NCBI RefSeq assembly: GCF_005239225.2
Contig: NC_133298.1
Span: forward strand, 3,596,001 to 3,660,000
Direction of reading: 5' to 3'
From: Populus alba
Taxonomy: Eukaryota; Streptophyta; Magnoliopsida; Malpighiales; Salicaceae
Length of the DNA: 64,000 nucleotides
The translations under genes and the position numbers were made by a program. The notes below the pieces were generated by a model, which did not search any database, was not told where the DNA came from, and saw only the letters and a list, made by a program, of their open reading frames with translations. Positions 48,096-61,435 of the stretch are shown here, piece by piece. How positions within the stretch are numbered: the first letter of the stretch is position 1; every line of letters starts with the position of its first letter.

Positions 48096-51000
48096 AGGTT
48101 TCTTCTGATTGCTTTAGAAGTTGACTCTGTTTTTGTTGTCAGCGGTGGACTCGTAGCACACCCCTCATTTAGCTGTGTAGATTAGACATGGAACTTCATT
48201 CTTGTTAGTAGAAAGTTTCATGGTGTCATTTTTCATTTGTTTTTTTTTTCTTCATTAATTCCTTGGGGAGCTTGGCCCCCCTTTTCTATGTAATTTAGGT
48301 CATCGGGGATCTGTTGTCCATTATTCATCTCAAAGCAACATACTGAACATGATTAAATTAATCCATTTTCTTAAATATCATTTGACTTTACATGCAAGAA
48401 TTGTATGCATTTTCTTGGATGACATTCTGTGTTTCATCTGGCTTCTTGAATCGATCGTGCCCCATATCCTTAACGAAGAGCACAATCATACCTTTTGCCA
48501 TATGGAAATTATTCTGTTCATTAATGTCCACTGTATAACTGAAGAGGATAATGCGTGCGCTCAAGTGGAATTCTATGTTATGATGGTGGATCTTGACTCT
48601 TTTTTATCGAATTGTCTGTATATATTCGTTTCTTGATTCCACTACAAGTTTGCTAAATCATTTGGGTGCCTGTATGCTTTGAGGTACCTTGGGTGATTCA
48701 AGGATTTTAATTTCAATTGAAGATGCAAGTTAAAAGGGAGTGTTGTAGGACCAGTTAAATCAAGAATTGTCTTCTTGTTTTTCTGGATTGTAAAACAGGT
48801 TTCTGTTTGCAATGATTACAGTCGTCTAAAAATCTTGAAAAATCCGTAACTCTTGATTCACTGACTATGAATCGCGTGTTTGTGATCGTGATGGAGAATT
48901 CCTTAAAAAGTATTGTTTTGAGATTATTTTTAATTTCTTATATCAATGCATTAGAATTACTAAGAAATATTAAAAAGTAATTCAAATGATAAAAAAAAAA
49001 TACATTAAAAAGAAGATAAACTATGCAACAACATAACATTCCAGTTTTGGAATCCTACCTTTTGCTCTGGCTCTTCTTCTTCTTCCTATTTTTTTTTTAA
49101 AATTATACAACACACAAGGAAAACAATAGAAGATTTACAATGTTCCATCAAAATGTGGCATCATAAATTTTTCTGGCATTTGCCTGTGGGAGATCATGGA
49201 AGCCCTGATTCGGTAGGGTTTGGGTTGATGGGGACCAAATTTCCAATTTCTTTCAGATGGGTTGGGCTAGGCCTTTCTAAGCTAACCCCACCACAAAGCT
49301 ACCACACCGCAACTTGTCTTGTAAGGAACCCTGGTCAAGGGAAAGTCAATGCGGAAGGGATGAAAGCACCGTGGATCTTGGTCCCAAGAGTTGAGCCATT
49401 ACTTTCTGATGAAATCATAATGTGAGAATTAAGGGAAACAATAAAGGGAAGGGAACATCAATCAACCAACGGTTGCTTTGATTCTAGCCAGAAAACAGGC
49501 TTGCTGCCCAGAACTTTAGAGACTGGTGGGGCAGAAAAAAGGCACGGGCTTGGGGATTTGTGGGTGGAAAGAAGAACATAATTAGCAGTCACATGGAATT
49601 GTTTCAAGCAGTTCATAAATTATATGATGTTAGCTTCCCTCACAAACAACAATTCTTAACAAAACCCTAATTATTCACCCACACCCCTCAAATATTGCCA
49701 GCCACTGATCAAATTTCATGCGCATGGACAATCTTTCTTCAACTTTGCAGGCGCGCGCTCTGTCTAGCTAAGGAAACACACTGATTGTGCGCAACCACGA
49801 ACAAGAAAAAAGAAAGAACAGGGTCCAGCTTGTTGAAACAAGGAAATGTCCATGTCAAAACATAGTCACTTCACTTTCTTTTCCACTCCTAGGATTTTTC
49901 CTGTCCCTTTGTGACTAGCTCTATGATCAGTAGAGAAGACAGAGCACAATAAGTATGTTCTTCGGACATATCCATTTATATTTCGAAGTCCATGCATGCT
50001 CTTGACTTCACCAGAACTCCACAAGTAAATGATCTTTCCATTAGCGCAAAATACTATATATATTCTTTAGATTTTACTTTCAAAACCAATATTTTCCACA
50101 CCTTCTTGCTTAATCCACAGTAGTGTTAGTATTTCTTCTTTCGTGCTTTCACATTCAGCACTGCTGCTGCTTCCTGCAGCTCTCAGCCTGTCAAACTGTG
50201 AGACCATTCATGCACGTTTAAGGTAGGTCAGAGTTTTCGTTTGACGTTAAGAGTCGTTGGTTTAATTTTTGCTCTCTTTTTGTGGTGACGATAATAAATT
50301 CCTTTTAGCTTAATTATAGATAATTTGTTTTTTTATTCGTTTTCTTCTCTTGTGATAGTTCTAATATTTTTTGCACAATGGTATGGTCTGCTCTTACACA
50401 TTATGCAACCAACTATGAAGATTTATGTTTGAAAAGAACATGACTTGTCATGTTTTTCTATTCTTAGAATTTATTTTAAAATTTAAGAAGTATTTTTTTT
50501 TTTTTTAAAAAAAGTAGTTTCTTAGTTCGAAAGAGAACGAACCAGTGAACCAAATTTTGACTCAATGCATACTTAGGGTACTAAGCGATTTTATTTGCTT
50601 TCGAAGGTGACTTACAAGAATTCAAATCAAAATTTATTTTGTAAAAATACATAAAAATTCAAATATTTTTCTTGGAGCCACATAAATCACCTCTAATTGG
50701 CCGTTTGATATGCATGATTTAGAGTTCCTTGAAATTCAAGATTGTAAATAAAAGTGACAAGTGTGTTTCAGCAGAATTATGATGTTGAAGGTTTGTGTAG
50801 AAACAAAAACCAATGTTTTGAAACCATGACCTGGGCAGTTATGGGTCAACTCATTAGCAAACCAAGGTTAACTAAGATTAATTGTTTTTTTTTTTAATTC
50901 CTTAATAACATTATTTTTTTAAAAAATAAATAAATTGACCAAGTTAATTAAATTATTTGAAGCATGGTTTGATATGGTAAAATCTCGTTTATTTTTGCGG

Positions 51001-52599
51001 TTCAAAAGAGTTTTTGCAAAAAAATATTTTTTTTTTACTTTAAATAATTTTTTTTTATATTTTTAGATCATTTTATTATACTAATATTCAAAATAAATTT
51101 TATAAAATTAAAAAAATTATTTTAATATAGCTTTCAAAAATAACACTTTAAACAATAACGACTAAAATATTACCAAAAAAATTGTAAATCATTGTCAATT
51201 ATATATATATATATATAAATTTTTTATTTAAAAAAAATTAGCTGCTACCATTCGAATCGACAAGTTTTTAAGTAACCTGTCATCCAAACTAAAATAAAGA
51301 TTGATTTTTTTATGATTTGTTTGAAAGTGTAATTATGATTATTTTTTAAAATATTTTTTATTTAAAAATATATTAAAATAATATATTTTTTATTTTTTAT
51401 TTTTTAAAAATTATTTTTTGATATCAGCATATTAAAATTATATGAAAACAATTAAAAAAAAATATTAATTTAAAATAAAAAAATAATTTTTTAAAAAACA
51501 TAAAACCAATTACATGAACTTATATTAGCAAGGTTGATTTGGTTTGTCTGTCAATAAAATGGGCCAGACCAAGATTCCATTTAGTGACAAATTGACAAGC
51601 TAGTCACCTCTTGAATTGTACTTGTCTGCCATGCCTCCTTCGCATCTCACTACCTTTATTAAGTTGTTGATATTTTTCTTATTGACCAAGTAAAGTTAGA
51701 GCTTGCTCAATAATTATCTGTTAATTAACTTGTCTTACATGCATAAATAGTAAATCCCAGCTCTTACAAAAGCTATATCTTCCTAGTGGTACCGATTTTA
51801 TGCAAAAATCCAGCTGATTGGATTTCTTGAGTGCCTTCCACGCTTAAAAAGGGAGCATATATAATTCACATACGTGCATTTGCCAAACTTCTCAGCAAAG
51901 CATGAACTTATCATGAATTTATGATATCATGATATATATTGTAAAAATGCATGCTTTCATCATGCTATATCATAGATTTGTGTAGCTGAAATTAATTCCA
52001 AGATAAGGTGGTCGGTCCAATAATGTATTTCTTTATCCAAGGCCAGGGCCTTCGGCTTAATTAATGCTACTCATATCCTGCCAATATATAATCAAGAAGA
52101 GGGCGATGTCTCGAGCTTGAGCGATCTAATACGAAAATACTACGTCGCACAAATGCAGCAAGAGGAACAGAAAGTCTTTATACTAATATTTCAAAGTTGA
52201 AATTACAGGCAGATTTGATATCGATAATCTCATAGATTCCATAAACAGCACGTACATGGCCGCGAGACCATAGGCTATACAATATTAAACCTTTACGTAC
52301 TTGCTTCAAGCACTCCCTTTACCCACACCAACTCTCAGCTCCCACAATCCACTTAAGAAACATTTCATCTTACAAGAAATATTTAAACATAATGTTTTTC
52401 GATAGTCTAGTTTTGTAGTATTAACTTAATTTATATATGTGCTATAGCTAGGACAACAACAGTTAAAGCTACTTACGTTGTTTTATGCTTTATTATGTAC
52501 AGGAACTTGATTAAAATCATAATAATTTCCCTTGGCTTTCAAACTGAAACATCCTATGATCAGTTTATGCCATGAATCATAGATTTTGGCTGGATATCA
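48096..52599. other. SKS1 3' region and intergenic sequence to the NAC gene
   Basis: 48096-48340 is probably the SKS1 3' UTR. The stretch 49140-50250 is of higher complexity than its flanks and includes an AAACCCTAA telobox-like word near 49664, and AAG/GTAGGT near 50223, but no coding frame I can identify. An AT-rich family copy lies at 51315-51520. 51700-52599 is ordinary AT-rich sequence before the NAC stop codon and includes its 3' UTR. Confidence 0.4.
51315..51520. repeat. AT-rich dispersed MITE-like family copy
   Basis: Begins near GTTTGAAAGTGTAATTATGA, has TAAAAATATATTAAAATAAT, ATTTTTTAAAAATTATTTTT, TGATATCAGCATATTAAAAT, and ends near AAAACATAAAACCAATTAC. Same word order as other copies. 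Confidence 0.55.
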
Positions 52600-53930
52600 T
52601 CACTTCCATAGATCAATTTGACAACTGGAGGTTGACGTCGAGGCGTTTTCCTGCACGGATGCTTCTTGCTCATTCAAGTGTCTAACAAGTATGTTTGCTG
52701 CGTGGACTGATGTTGTGTTGAAAATGTTGCTGCTAGCATTTGGGTGGTTAGTTTCCTTGATCACATCTTCGTGGCTCAATTGAGAAGCAACAAATTTGTC
52801 AAGCACTCTCCAGTCTGTGACTTGATCAACTGCTTGCTCATGACTGCTGCTGCTGTTACCATAGATGGTGGGAAATCTTTGCTCATGTGTCTGTTGAACG
52901 TGATCTTCTTGTGTGAGTGTTGAGGATTGAAAAGTGTTTGTCTGGTTTATGTCGAGGCCATATGCAGCATCGATCGAATTGCAACTTAATGTAGGAACCG
53001 ATTGCAGAAGTTTAGGGCTTTGTAGAAGTGGGAGCTGGAGGAAGTGATCGTGAGGGATTTGGTACTGGAAATCCAGCTCTTTCTTGCAGGAGTAAGGGAA
53101 GGGATAACCCAAATCAGGCTGGAAGCTTTGCTTTGGTGAATCCAAGTCATGCATGAATGCAACTTGATCATCATACCAACATACTGATTCATGCTCGCTC
53201 ACTTTTGGCATCGTTGGTATTCTCTTCTTGAACACCCTACACACAACCCAGCCTTCTTCCTGCAACAAAATTACATATATATATATATATAAACTTTCAA
53301 ACTCGAAAAAAATTGTGCAGCTACGGTTAAGACTTCAAAATTAATGGCTTACAAGAAAACAGTAAATGAAGAAATTTTTATGATTATATATACTTGCCTG
53401 TGGAGTCCCATTTTCATCTGTTTCAAGTCTGTACTCATGCATAATCCAGTCCGATTTCTGTCCGTTCGGAGCTCGACCTTTATAAAAGACTAAGGTCTTC
53501 CTCATTCCGATCAAGTCGTGCTTCGAATAAATTGCCTTGTCTCTACCTGTTGCTTTCCAAAATCCTGCAACAGTGGCTCTATTTGTGCGAGTCCCAGTAG
53601 GATACTTCTTATCTTTGTGGCTAAAAAAGTACCACTCATTTTGCTCCTCGGTTCCTATTTGGCAAAGTTCTGTTTATATGCTCAAGATATGCAAAAGAAA
53701 CATATAATAGTTAGTGAACTTTCATGGTCTCCAAATATAGGGTATTTGCAAGAATTTTATGCAGTACCACCTTGAAGATCCCATGGCTCAATCTTGTAAA
53801 GCTCGACATCCTTAATGACATCTAGGTCAATCCTTCTTGAATTTACTTTTTTTCTAAGGTAGTAATGGACAAGTTCTTCATCAGTAGGATGGAATCGAAA
53901 ACCAGGAGGAACGTGTGTAAAAGAATTCAT
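52600..53930 (-). CDS. VND: NAC transcription factor, VND4/5/6 clade (vessel identity switch)
   Basis: Minus strand, three exons read from 53930: 53930-53771, 53669-53398 and 53259-52600. They total 1092 nt (363 aa). The NAC domain occupies about residues 1-155, from [15 protein letters not shown] through [17 protein letters not shown] and [11 protein letters not shown] to [13 protein letters not shown]. The variable C-terminus keeps VND marks: [13 protein letters not shown] (218-230), [13 protein letters not shown] (293-305) and the terminal CQIDLWK. VND proteins switch on secondary-wall and cell-death programmes of xylem vessel elements. Clade assignment rests on the N-terminus and the CQIDLWK end; the exact paralogue is not certain. 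Intron 1 is GT-AG. Intron 2 (53397-53260) starts with GCAAGT, a GC-AG intron in phase 0, needed to keep the conserved TPQ/EEGW junction. Confidence 0.93.
53260..53397 (-). other. GC-AG intron 2 of the VND gene
   Basis: The donor is CAG/GCAAGT and the acceptor TTGTTGCAG. The alternative GT four bases later would shift the frame. If retained, translation continues for 18 codons after Gln144 and stops at a TAA (reverse of 53341-53343), giving a 162-residue protein with most of the NAC domain but no EEGWVVCR strand or activation region. Confidence 0.85.
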
Positions 53931-54917
53931 ATTCTGATCCTGCTAGCTAGGCCTTGAGTCCTGCAATCCAATTATCACACCACATTAGCATGTGCATATT
54001 TTCATCCAATTATCAAATTCATACAAGAAGAAAATCCATTTTCATAATTAATGGATTTAATTATAAGCCTTATTTGGGTTTTAATCTTACTTTAAATTAA
54101 GATTCAATATCTATGATAGTTACTGAAATGCATAGCATTGCAAAAACTTCCCCTTTTTTTATTAGAAATTCTGAAAGGGGTGAAGATCCAAGAAAAATGT
54201 ATATGCAAGCAATTTCCTTGTAAAACGTAGAAAGTTATAATTTTTCAAATATCAAATTATACTTGGGTTGAAGGACTTATTTTCATAGATTTTCCAGCTT
54301 TTCTTAATATTTTTCCTGATGAAAAACCAAGAATTTGTGTAACCTGCCAGCATGTTATAATTAAATTGACTGACTCTCCCTCCCTTAAAATGAAAAACAA
54401 TAATTTCCAAGAAGAAATTTAACAGGAGCAGCATTAAATGAATAAAATTAAGTCCATCCTTCTCTTCTAGTTCTTGTACAATAATATTGTGGAAGAAATG
54501 ATCACATCTCCATCTGCATAACTATCATATGCACATCTCATTGTTCAAAATTCATTTTAAATGAAGTGCATTTTTCAAGTTGTAAATTTATTTTTACTAG
54601 ATCATCTCAAACTAAAATCTTTTTTTTTTTGAACTTGCTATAAGAACAAAAATCAGGCTAACTATGATGCATGCCGGCACACACTTTTTATTCCCTTGAT
54701 TTCTAGATTGGAAAGCTTGGATGAAGAGAGAAAAACCTCAGGCCATATGCTGGAGAATGAATTAGTTTATGATTATATATGTAAGAAGTTCACTATTTCA
54801 GCTCTCTTCTGCACAACCATATAAGATAAGTTAAGATATGAGCTCCAATCTACATTTATAATTATCAATTTATAATAATATACTAAATTTTGTTTTTGGT
54901 TAATGAATACAATATGA

Positions 54918-54950
<33 letters not shown>

Positions 54951-57105
54951 CCCCGTTTATTGACATATTATTTATTGTGTCCAAACCATGATAATTTTGA
55001 CAAATGAAAAAAAAAGACTTTAAATTTTTACCATATAGCCACATGATTAAATCATAAAAATGTTATTAGAAAACCCAAAAACTGAGCAATATTCTTTTCT
55101 GGCCATAGAAGCATTATTTTCTTGGTCACTTCTCTTGTAATGGGTGAGCTGGGGAGATATTGTTTAACGTAAACTATTTTTCTATATTAAAAGATGATTT
55201 TGGCATAGAAACAAAATAATCATTTACAAATAATATGAAAACAGAACAAAACTTCAAGAACTATCACAAAAAAACAATATTTTTGGCCCAAGAATTGAAA
55301 ATATAGATATAAAAAAGATAGAAATATATTTGGTTCATAGAGACAAAACAATCAATTAGATATTTATGATAAAATATTAGAATGAATTTATGTATTTTTA
55401 AAATAAAAAAAATATAAAGAGACATGTCTCATTTGCTCTATTCTCCGATCTTTTCTATCACAAAATAATAACTAAATGCTATTAAAATAAACTTGATGAC
55501 TAAATGACAAATTCTGTTAAAATAAACTTGATGACTAAATGAAATTTATTGGTCATTGATAATAGAAACATATATAAACTTTTATTCACACAAACAAAAA
55601 CACACGCATGTAGAAGATCTTTAATGCAGATTAAAAAGAGAAAAAAAAATCATGTTGCTATATATAATACCATCTTATTTTTATTTTTTTTTTATTATTT
55701 TACTGTGTGTAACCAATAAAAAATAATAAACTTGCGCACAAAAAATATTGAACCGAGTAAAAGAAAAATACTTTTATGAAAACATGTTATTGACAAATTA
55801 AATTAAAAATATTTCCAAATATTTCTATTTTTCTTTCTTCTTGAGGTCAAATTATATGAAAATACGTTTTTGTACAAATGATTAATGGATTAAGGGTTCT
55901 TATCAAAATGGAAAAGGCAAAATTTGGAAGGGAATATCAAATTTTTCAGTGTAATTATGAAAAAGGATAATGTAATCATGAAATAATATTCAACTGGTTG
56001 AATGAATTAAGTGCTGAATTTAGGTTTTCTTATTTAATTAGTACTCTATATACATAGACCAAAAGTTTATTTTTTCTAGCTCCATTTTTATCATACCAAA
56101 AATGATTGCAGTAAGGCGAACAAAAAAAACTGCTGTAATATCTTAACACAAGATTAAAAAAGTCTCAGGGCATGAAACATTTCTAAAGAAGATTTAGCCA
56201 TTGAATATGCTGAGATCTTCTGGCATATGAAAAATTAACTTTCCTCCTCAATGAACACGCATGTGATGATAATTTTTTGGCAAAGCCATAACCATCATGC
56301 AATATCATTTTTATGATGCAGAATTATGGACATTCCATTTTATGGAACAGGAGAAAAACAAGCAATACAGCCCATAAAAAAGGTGTAAAATATAAAATAC
56401 CAGATCAAACATTTGTGATGAATGAAATTGTACTGTTAATCATGATTAATAAAATGCACTAGGTATTTCAAGATCATGACAAAATGCTTTTTAACTATAT
56501 ATATATATATATATCCTTTTCTTTTTAATCTTCAAGAACAAATTATTCTCAGATTATTATAGATCTGTATGAACATCCACCTTATTGATTTTTTCATCAA
56601 TACCTTTTTCCAAATTTCATTTTCATCAAGTCTCAAACACGAAATATCATTGATTTTGTTTAGAAATGATCCTCGGATTATAATATTCCGTGCATAAGCC
56701 AAAAAAAAAAAAAAAAAAAAAAATCAAGAGAAGAGAGAGCTCACGGATCAAAAACCAAGATCGATCTCTAGTCCTTGTAACCCACAGAGATCTGTATTGT
56801 TGACTGAAACTTCCTTGAATTCAACAAAGCAAAACCTTTTTTTCTCCAAAAGTAGAAGGATAAGACAGAAACTTTTGGCTGCTCTAGCTCTGAACTTCAC
56901 TCCAACTATAGAGGAAGCTCCTAAAATCAGACAAGGAAACACGACAACAAAAGCACTTTATAACTTCTCCTTGGAAATTGAACCCCGACCCCCCTTTTTT
57001 AACTCCAGCCTAAAAATGTGCTTGTGTAGTTGTCGGATTGGATCCCAAGGAAGTCAAATAAAGAACAGCACACACTCTACAAGGAAAAAAAGCTGAGGAA
57101 GAGAG
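53931..57105 (-). other. Inferred 5' leader of the VND gene with a long leader intron
   Basis: Next to the start codon, the reverse strand shows TTGGATTGCAG/GACTC, so a leader exon 53960-53931 is likely. A matching donor CC/GTGAGC lies at 56745/56744. The reverse-strand stretch from about 57105 to 56745 contains no ATG in about 360 nt and follows a TATA-like TATTTAA (about 57133-57139), as expected for a first leader exon. The intron of 2.78 kb would contain (AC)15 (54919-54949), a (TA)n tract near 56497 and an A23 run (56701-56723). No coding gene is seen in it. Confidence 0.45.
54919..54949. repeat. (AC)15 microsatellite
   Basis: Uninterrupted AC run inside the predicted VND leader intron. 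Confidence 0.95.
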
Positions 57106-57139
57106 GAATGGAAGAAGGGATAACGAGTAGGGTTAAATA

Positions 57140-60100
57140 AGAGAGAGAGAGGGAGAGAGAGAACCCTAAAGGCCAAATATTGTTATCATCAATGATTCAT
57201 AAATGTTATTCAACATCATAAGCTCTCGTTATCGAATTGAGCTGGATTGGTGGACAAGATTTGGGCGGGAAAAAGGTGGCAAAAACAGAAGGTTAGCTAG
57301 CTAGGTAACCCCAAAACTCCTCCTCTCTTGATCTCTCTACTTCTTCCTCTACCCGCAACTGATAGAGACCCTACTGAGAAGAGAAGCCAGCACACACGAA
57401 GAAATAGAGAGAGATATATAGAGGGGTGATTAAATGGTGGAATTGTAAAGGGATAAACTCACTGAACAGACCAATCAAGAAAACTTAAAAGAGTAGCTAG
57501 AAGGCCCCAAAAAGAGAAAAACAAAATGGTGATAATATTTGTGGTGACGTAATGGAACAGCCACCAGCCAAAAAGTTACACACAAACTACATATCATCAC
57601 TCTCTATTTCTTTTATTTTTCCATGGAAGTGGCATGGTGGCCCTTGCTAGCCCTAAACTCCATTCCTAGTCCCTACCATTTCTTTGAAGTCTTAACTGTG
57701 ATAAAACCAGAATGATGATGTTGGATCTACCATGGTCTCTCTATCACAGTATTGTGGTCCGGCACCAATAGGTGTGGCCATAGAATTGGCTACTCCTTTT
57801 CTTTAAACTTAGGGTAAACAGATCGGTGAGTTTTATCATCACCGATTCACCGTGATAATTCTTAGTCTGGGCAAGATATGGATATTTAATTTCTTTATGT
57901 GATGCAAACGTTTTTTTTTTTTTTTTGAATGCTAATTTGTTTAATTTATAACTTGTTTTTTCATCCTAATATAAATCTTAACTCTGATGATTTACGTAAA
58001 AAAATAAAAATAAATTAAATACCGTTCCTTTTGGTAAAGTTCTGTACATATTTAAAAATTTACTAAGTTAATAAGAATTCGATCGATTTTTAATAAAGTA
58101 TATATGGGAATGAAGGCATGCCACAGCCCTCAAAAGAAACTACTATAAAAGTTCCCCCCTGCTTTAAGAACTGTTGAGAATTTTCAACTATTTTTTAGCC
58201 TAGCTTTTAGTGTTAATTTTATTGTATCCATCAATCCTTTTGTATGTACGAATGAAGTTCTTATTTGAGCATGCACTCATCGTCATCTCCTCCAACTAAA
58301 AGTTTCATAATTTTTATTTTTATTATTTGTAAAAATTCATCACTCTACTATATAATGCAAATTAATTTGCTGACATGCTAAGAAGCATTGTTGTATAAAA
58401 CTTAAACAGGATAAAACTCAAGTTACATGTCAATTAAAAAAGTTTTTTTTTAAAATAAATATATATAAGGTATGAATTTTGACTAAATCAAGCATTAAGT
58501 CACCAAATTAACTCACATTTTTTTTTATTGAACCAACCAATTTTTTTTCTTTATTATTTTTTTCAACCCCAACTAGAAATCTGCAAGATTCTAGGTCTTG
58601 ACATGTTGGAAGGGTTTAAGTTTTATATCTATGCTAAGGAGTAGTTTAGTCCCTTTTACATTATAATTTAATATTATTTAACGTACCGGTTTTGCTCGTG
58701 ACCGATACGTTTCCATGCTCACAATCATAATGTCTTTTACTTTTTTTTTTTCTTTTTTTTTAACGTATAAAATAGTCTTTCAGCTTGGTGTCTTGCTACG
58801 GGAGCTCAAGCCCCGTTCAAGTTCCAGCCAGTCCTTTTACCCCGTTCCGTTTTGGATTCAGAGTGTTTTTGGCAATTAATTACTAGGCAAGTAGTGTCAA
58901 AGGTGGCTGGATTTGGTTGGTTTGTTATTTTCTTTTCTTGTCTCTCAATGGGTCTTTTTAACCATAGTTTCTTCATGTTCGATACCAAATTAGTTCTGGA
59001 GCTCAAACTTTCATTTTATTATTATGTCTAATTTGAATAATTTAAGATTTAGTTCTTCTATTGTGTTTTCAATTGTATTCATGATTTGATATAAAAAAAA
59101 TCAAAAGAGAATTTTTTTGGATCATAAATAAATCATAGTTCTAGTTCTAGTCTATAATCAACAAAAATCCAATTTAAAATAAATTCTTTAGTGAAAGTTT
59201 ATTTATTTTGTATTTTTTATATAAATTCATCATCAAATCAATATTCTCTTCATTATATATGGTGTCATTTCTTCATTAATTGCTAATATTAACTCTAAAA
59301 ATAAACGATATATAGATACAAGTAGAATCATTTGTGATATTATTATTATTATTGTTGTTGTTATTAATACTATTACTAATATTACTACTATTCAATACAA
59401 TAAAAAGTTTAATGAATCTTGTACTATACAATAGAAATTAAATATCCTTCATTTAGTATAATTATATTCGAGAAATCATTATTTTGAAAACTTGAATGTT
59501 ACATGTAGTTATCATCGATGACTCGGTCATTAGGCTAAATTTACTCCTAATTTACTTGCATAACATGTGATGGGATTCTAAATAACTTATCATAGGCTTG
59601 ATTTTGATAAATACAATAATTCAAAGTACCAAAAAAACAAAAGTAAGTGGAATTGTCTGTTCATGTTCTGTAACCAAGACAAAGTGACAATCCTTAATAG
59701 TTACTACTGCTATATTCTTACGAGTGGGCCTACGAACCGGCCTATAGCTTTTGAGAAAGGGACGCTCCTCCGAACTACAGGATTATAGAGAATTCTATGT
59801 GAAGCCGGCTAGATCTAGGTGAGCCAAGCTGATTATGTTGGCTTATGGGTCCCACTTGAGATAGGGAATGATGGAGCCTGAGGTTTCTCTGTTGTACTTG
59901 GTAGCGGCTCGTGGTCCGGCCTGGGCTAGCCACTATCATTAAGCTCGCAACTTGCATGATCGTATTCTTTGCTGGCTTGTTTCTGCGGGACCTACTTATC
60001 GCAAGTGGGCTCCACATTAAACACGTGAATTTTACAAGCATTTTGTGTGCTCTCTCTCTCTCTCTCTTCCAACTTTTTACCTGAAGTCTCTATTTTTAAA

Positions 60101-60838
60101 AAATTAAGTCAATACAAAGTAGAAAACTTTTATCAGCATAGTTTTTAATCACAGCTCGTGCGTATCGAGAAGACAAATCTTAAATTAACTGGATTTTTTT
60201 TAATTTAAAAAAATTAAAAATAATATTTTTTTAAAAATTAAAAAAATTAACTAATTTTAACTAGATTTTAATTAAAAAATTTTAATTTGATCAGATGCAG
60301 ATCAATCTAAGTTTTTAATCAAATTATACTAAGATAATTTTTCTCTATTTTTTTAAAATTCAACTGAATCTAAGTTGGAGTTATCAAATCACGGGTAACT
60401 TGTTTACTCAGGTTTCAAATCAATAATTTTATATACTGATTTTGTATGATTGATAATGCAATAAACACTTTAAAAGCATCTTGATCATGTGGAATCTATG
60501 TGAATTTGTTTATGAAATTATGCAAATGAAGCAACGAATACTCTTTTATTCGTTGCTCTAATGATGCCATAAGAAATTTATTTAATAATTCTCATTAAAA
60601 AAAATTTCGGTCAATCTTTTCTTGCTAAATTATGTATATTGAGAAAAGCCTCTCTTGTTTTACCTTGAAAAATTAATTAATTAAAAATATGATGTGTAAT
60701 TATAGATGAATTTAACCTTACTTGTATCACCTAATGCATTTAACTTTTTATTTATTTTAACCAAAATTAAAATAGAATCCGTTCCGATTTATCAACAAGT
60801 AGGGGAGGGGTTTTATCCCATCCTTGATTGACCTTATA

Positions 60839-60895
<57 letters not shown>

Positions 60896-61205
60896 GAAGA
60901 TTTATTAATTTTAGATCTTAATTATTAAGGATTGAATTTTTAAGGTTTTTAATAATAAAAAATTAGGATGGAATTAATGTTAAATGAATAAAATCCTTCA
61001 TCCAACTCATCTAATATTTCAATTAAAACAAAAAAGTGAGCATATTAAATATTATTTTACTACAAACATATAATATTTTTTTTGTATTTATTCATCTATA
61101 ATTGATTAACTCGACAACTTAATTTTATTAACTAGTCGAGTAGAATTAAAGTAGCCATTAATTTTTTCTATGAAGTGAACCAAAAGTTTCTAGCATATGA
61201 TCAAA
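57140..61205. other. VND upstream region and intergenic sequence
   Basis: 57140-57500 holds GA-rich (GAGAGAGAGA) sequence on the plus strand, probably the VND promoter. Beyond that no gene is supported. 59690-60050 is a GC-richer island (TGGGTCCCACTTG, CGGCCTGGGCTAGCC) with an 88-codon minus frame that is not recognisable. A (TTA)n microsatellite of about 18 units lies at about 60840-60894. The rest is AT-rich. Confidence 0.4.
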
Positions 61206-61210
61206 TAGTA

Positions 61211-61435
61211 GCCTCACATCACCTCCACCCCAATTTACATCATCTCTCAAATTATAATTAAATTTAAATAAAATTAATTAATGTAACCTCACATCACTTC
61301 CACCCCAATTTACATCATCTCTCAAATTATAATCAAATTTAAATAAAATTAATTAATGGTACCCTCACATCCCTCCACCCAAATTTACATCATCTCTCTA
61401 ATTATTATCACATTTATAAACAAAACCAAGTAAGG
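61211..61435. repeat. Three tandem units of about 75 bp
   Basis: CCTCACATCACCTCCACCCC + AATTTACATCATCTCTCAAA + TTATAATTAAATTTAAATAA begins at 61212, again at 61287 and, more diverged, at 61363. The first two copies differ at only a few positions, so the duplication is recent. Confidence 0.88.

Noticed and set aside
53394..53400. GT donor four bases inside VND intron 2 (GCAA/GTATAT)
   Set aside because: Using it shifts the reading frame and destroys the conserved [12 protein letters not shown] strand; the GC donor keeps the family junction exactly.
56748..56942. 64-codon minus frame in the predicted VND leader
   Set aside because: It has no ATG start (begins at GTG) and no similarity; consistent with untranslated leader.
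59775..60041. 88-codon minus frame in a GC-richer island
   Set aside because: No recognisable domain or gene context; likely chance in a GC-richer patch.
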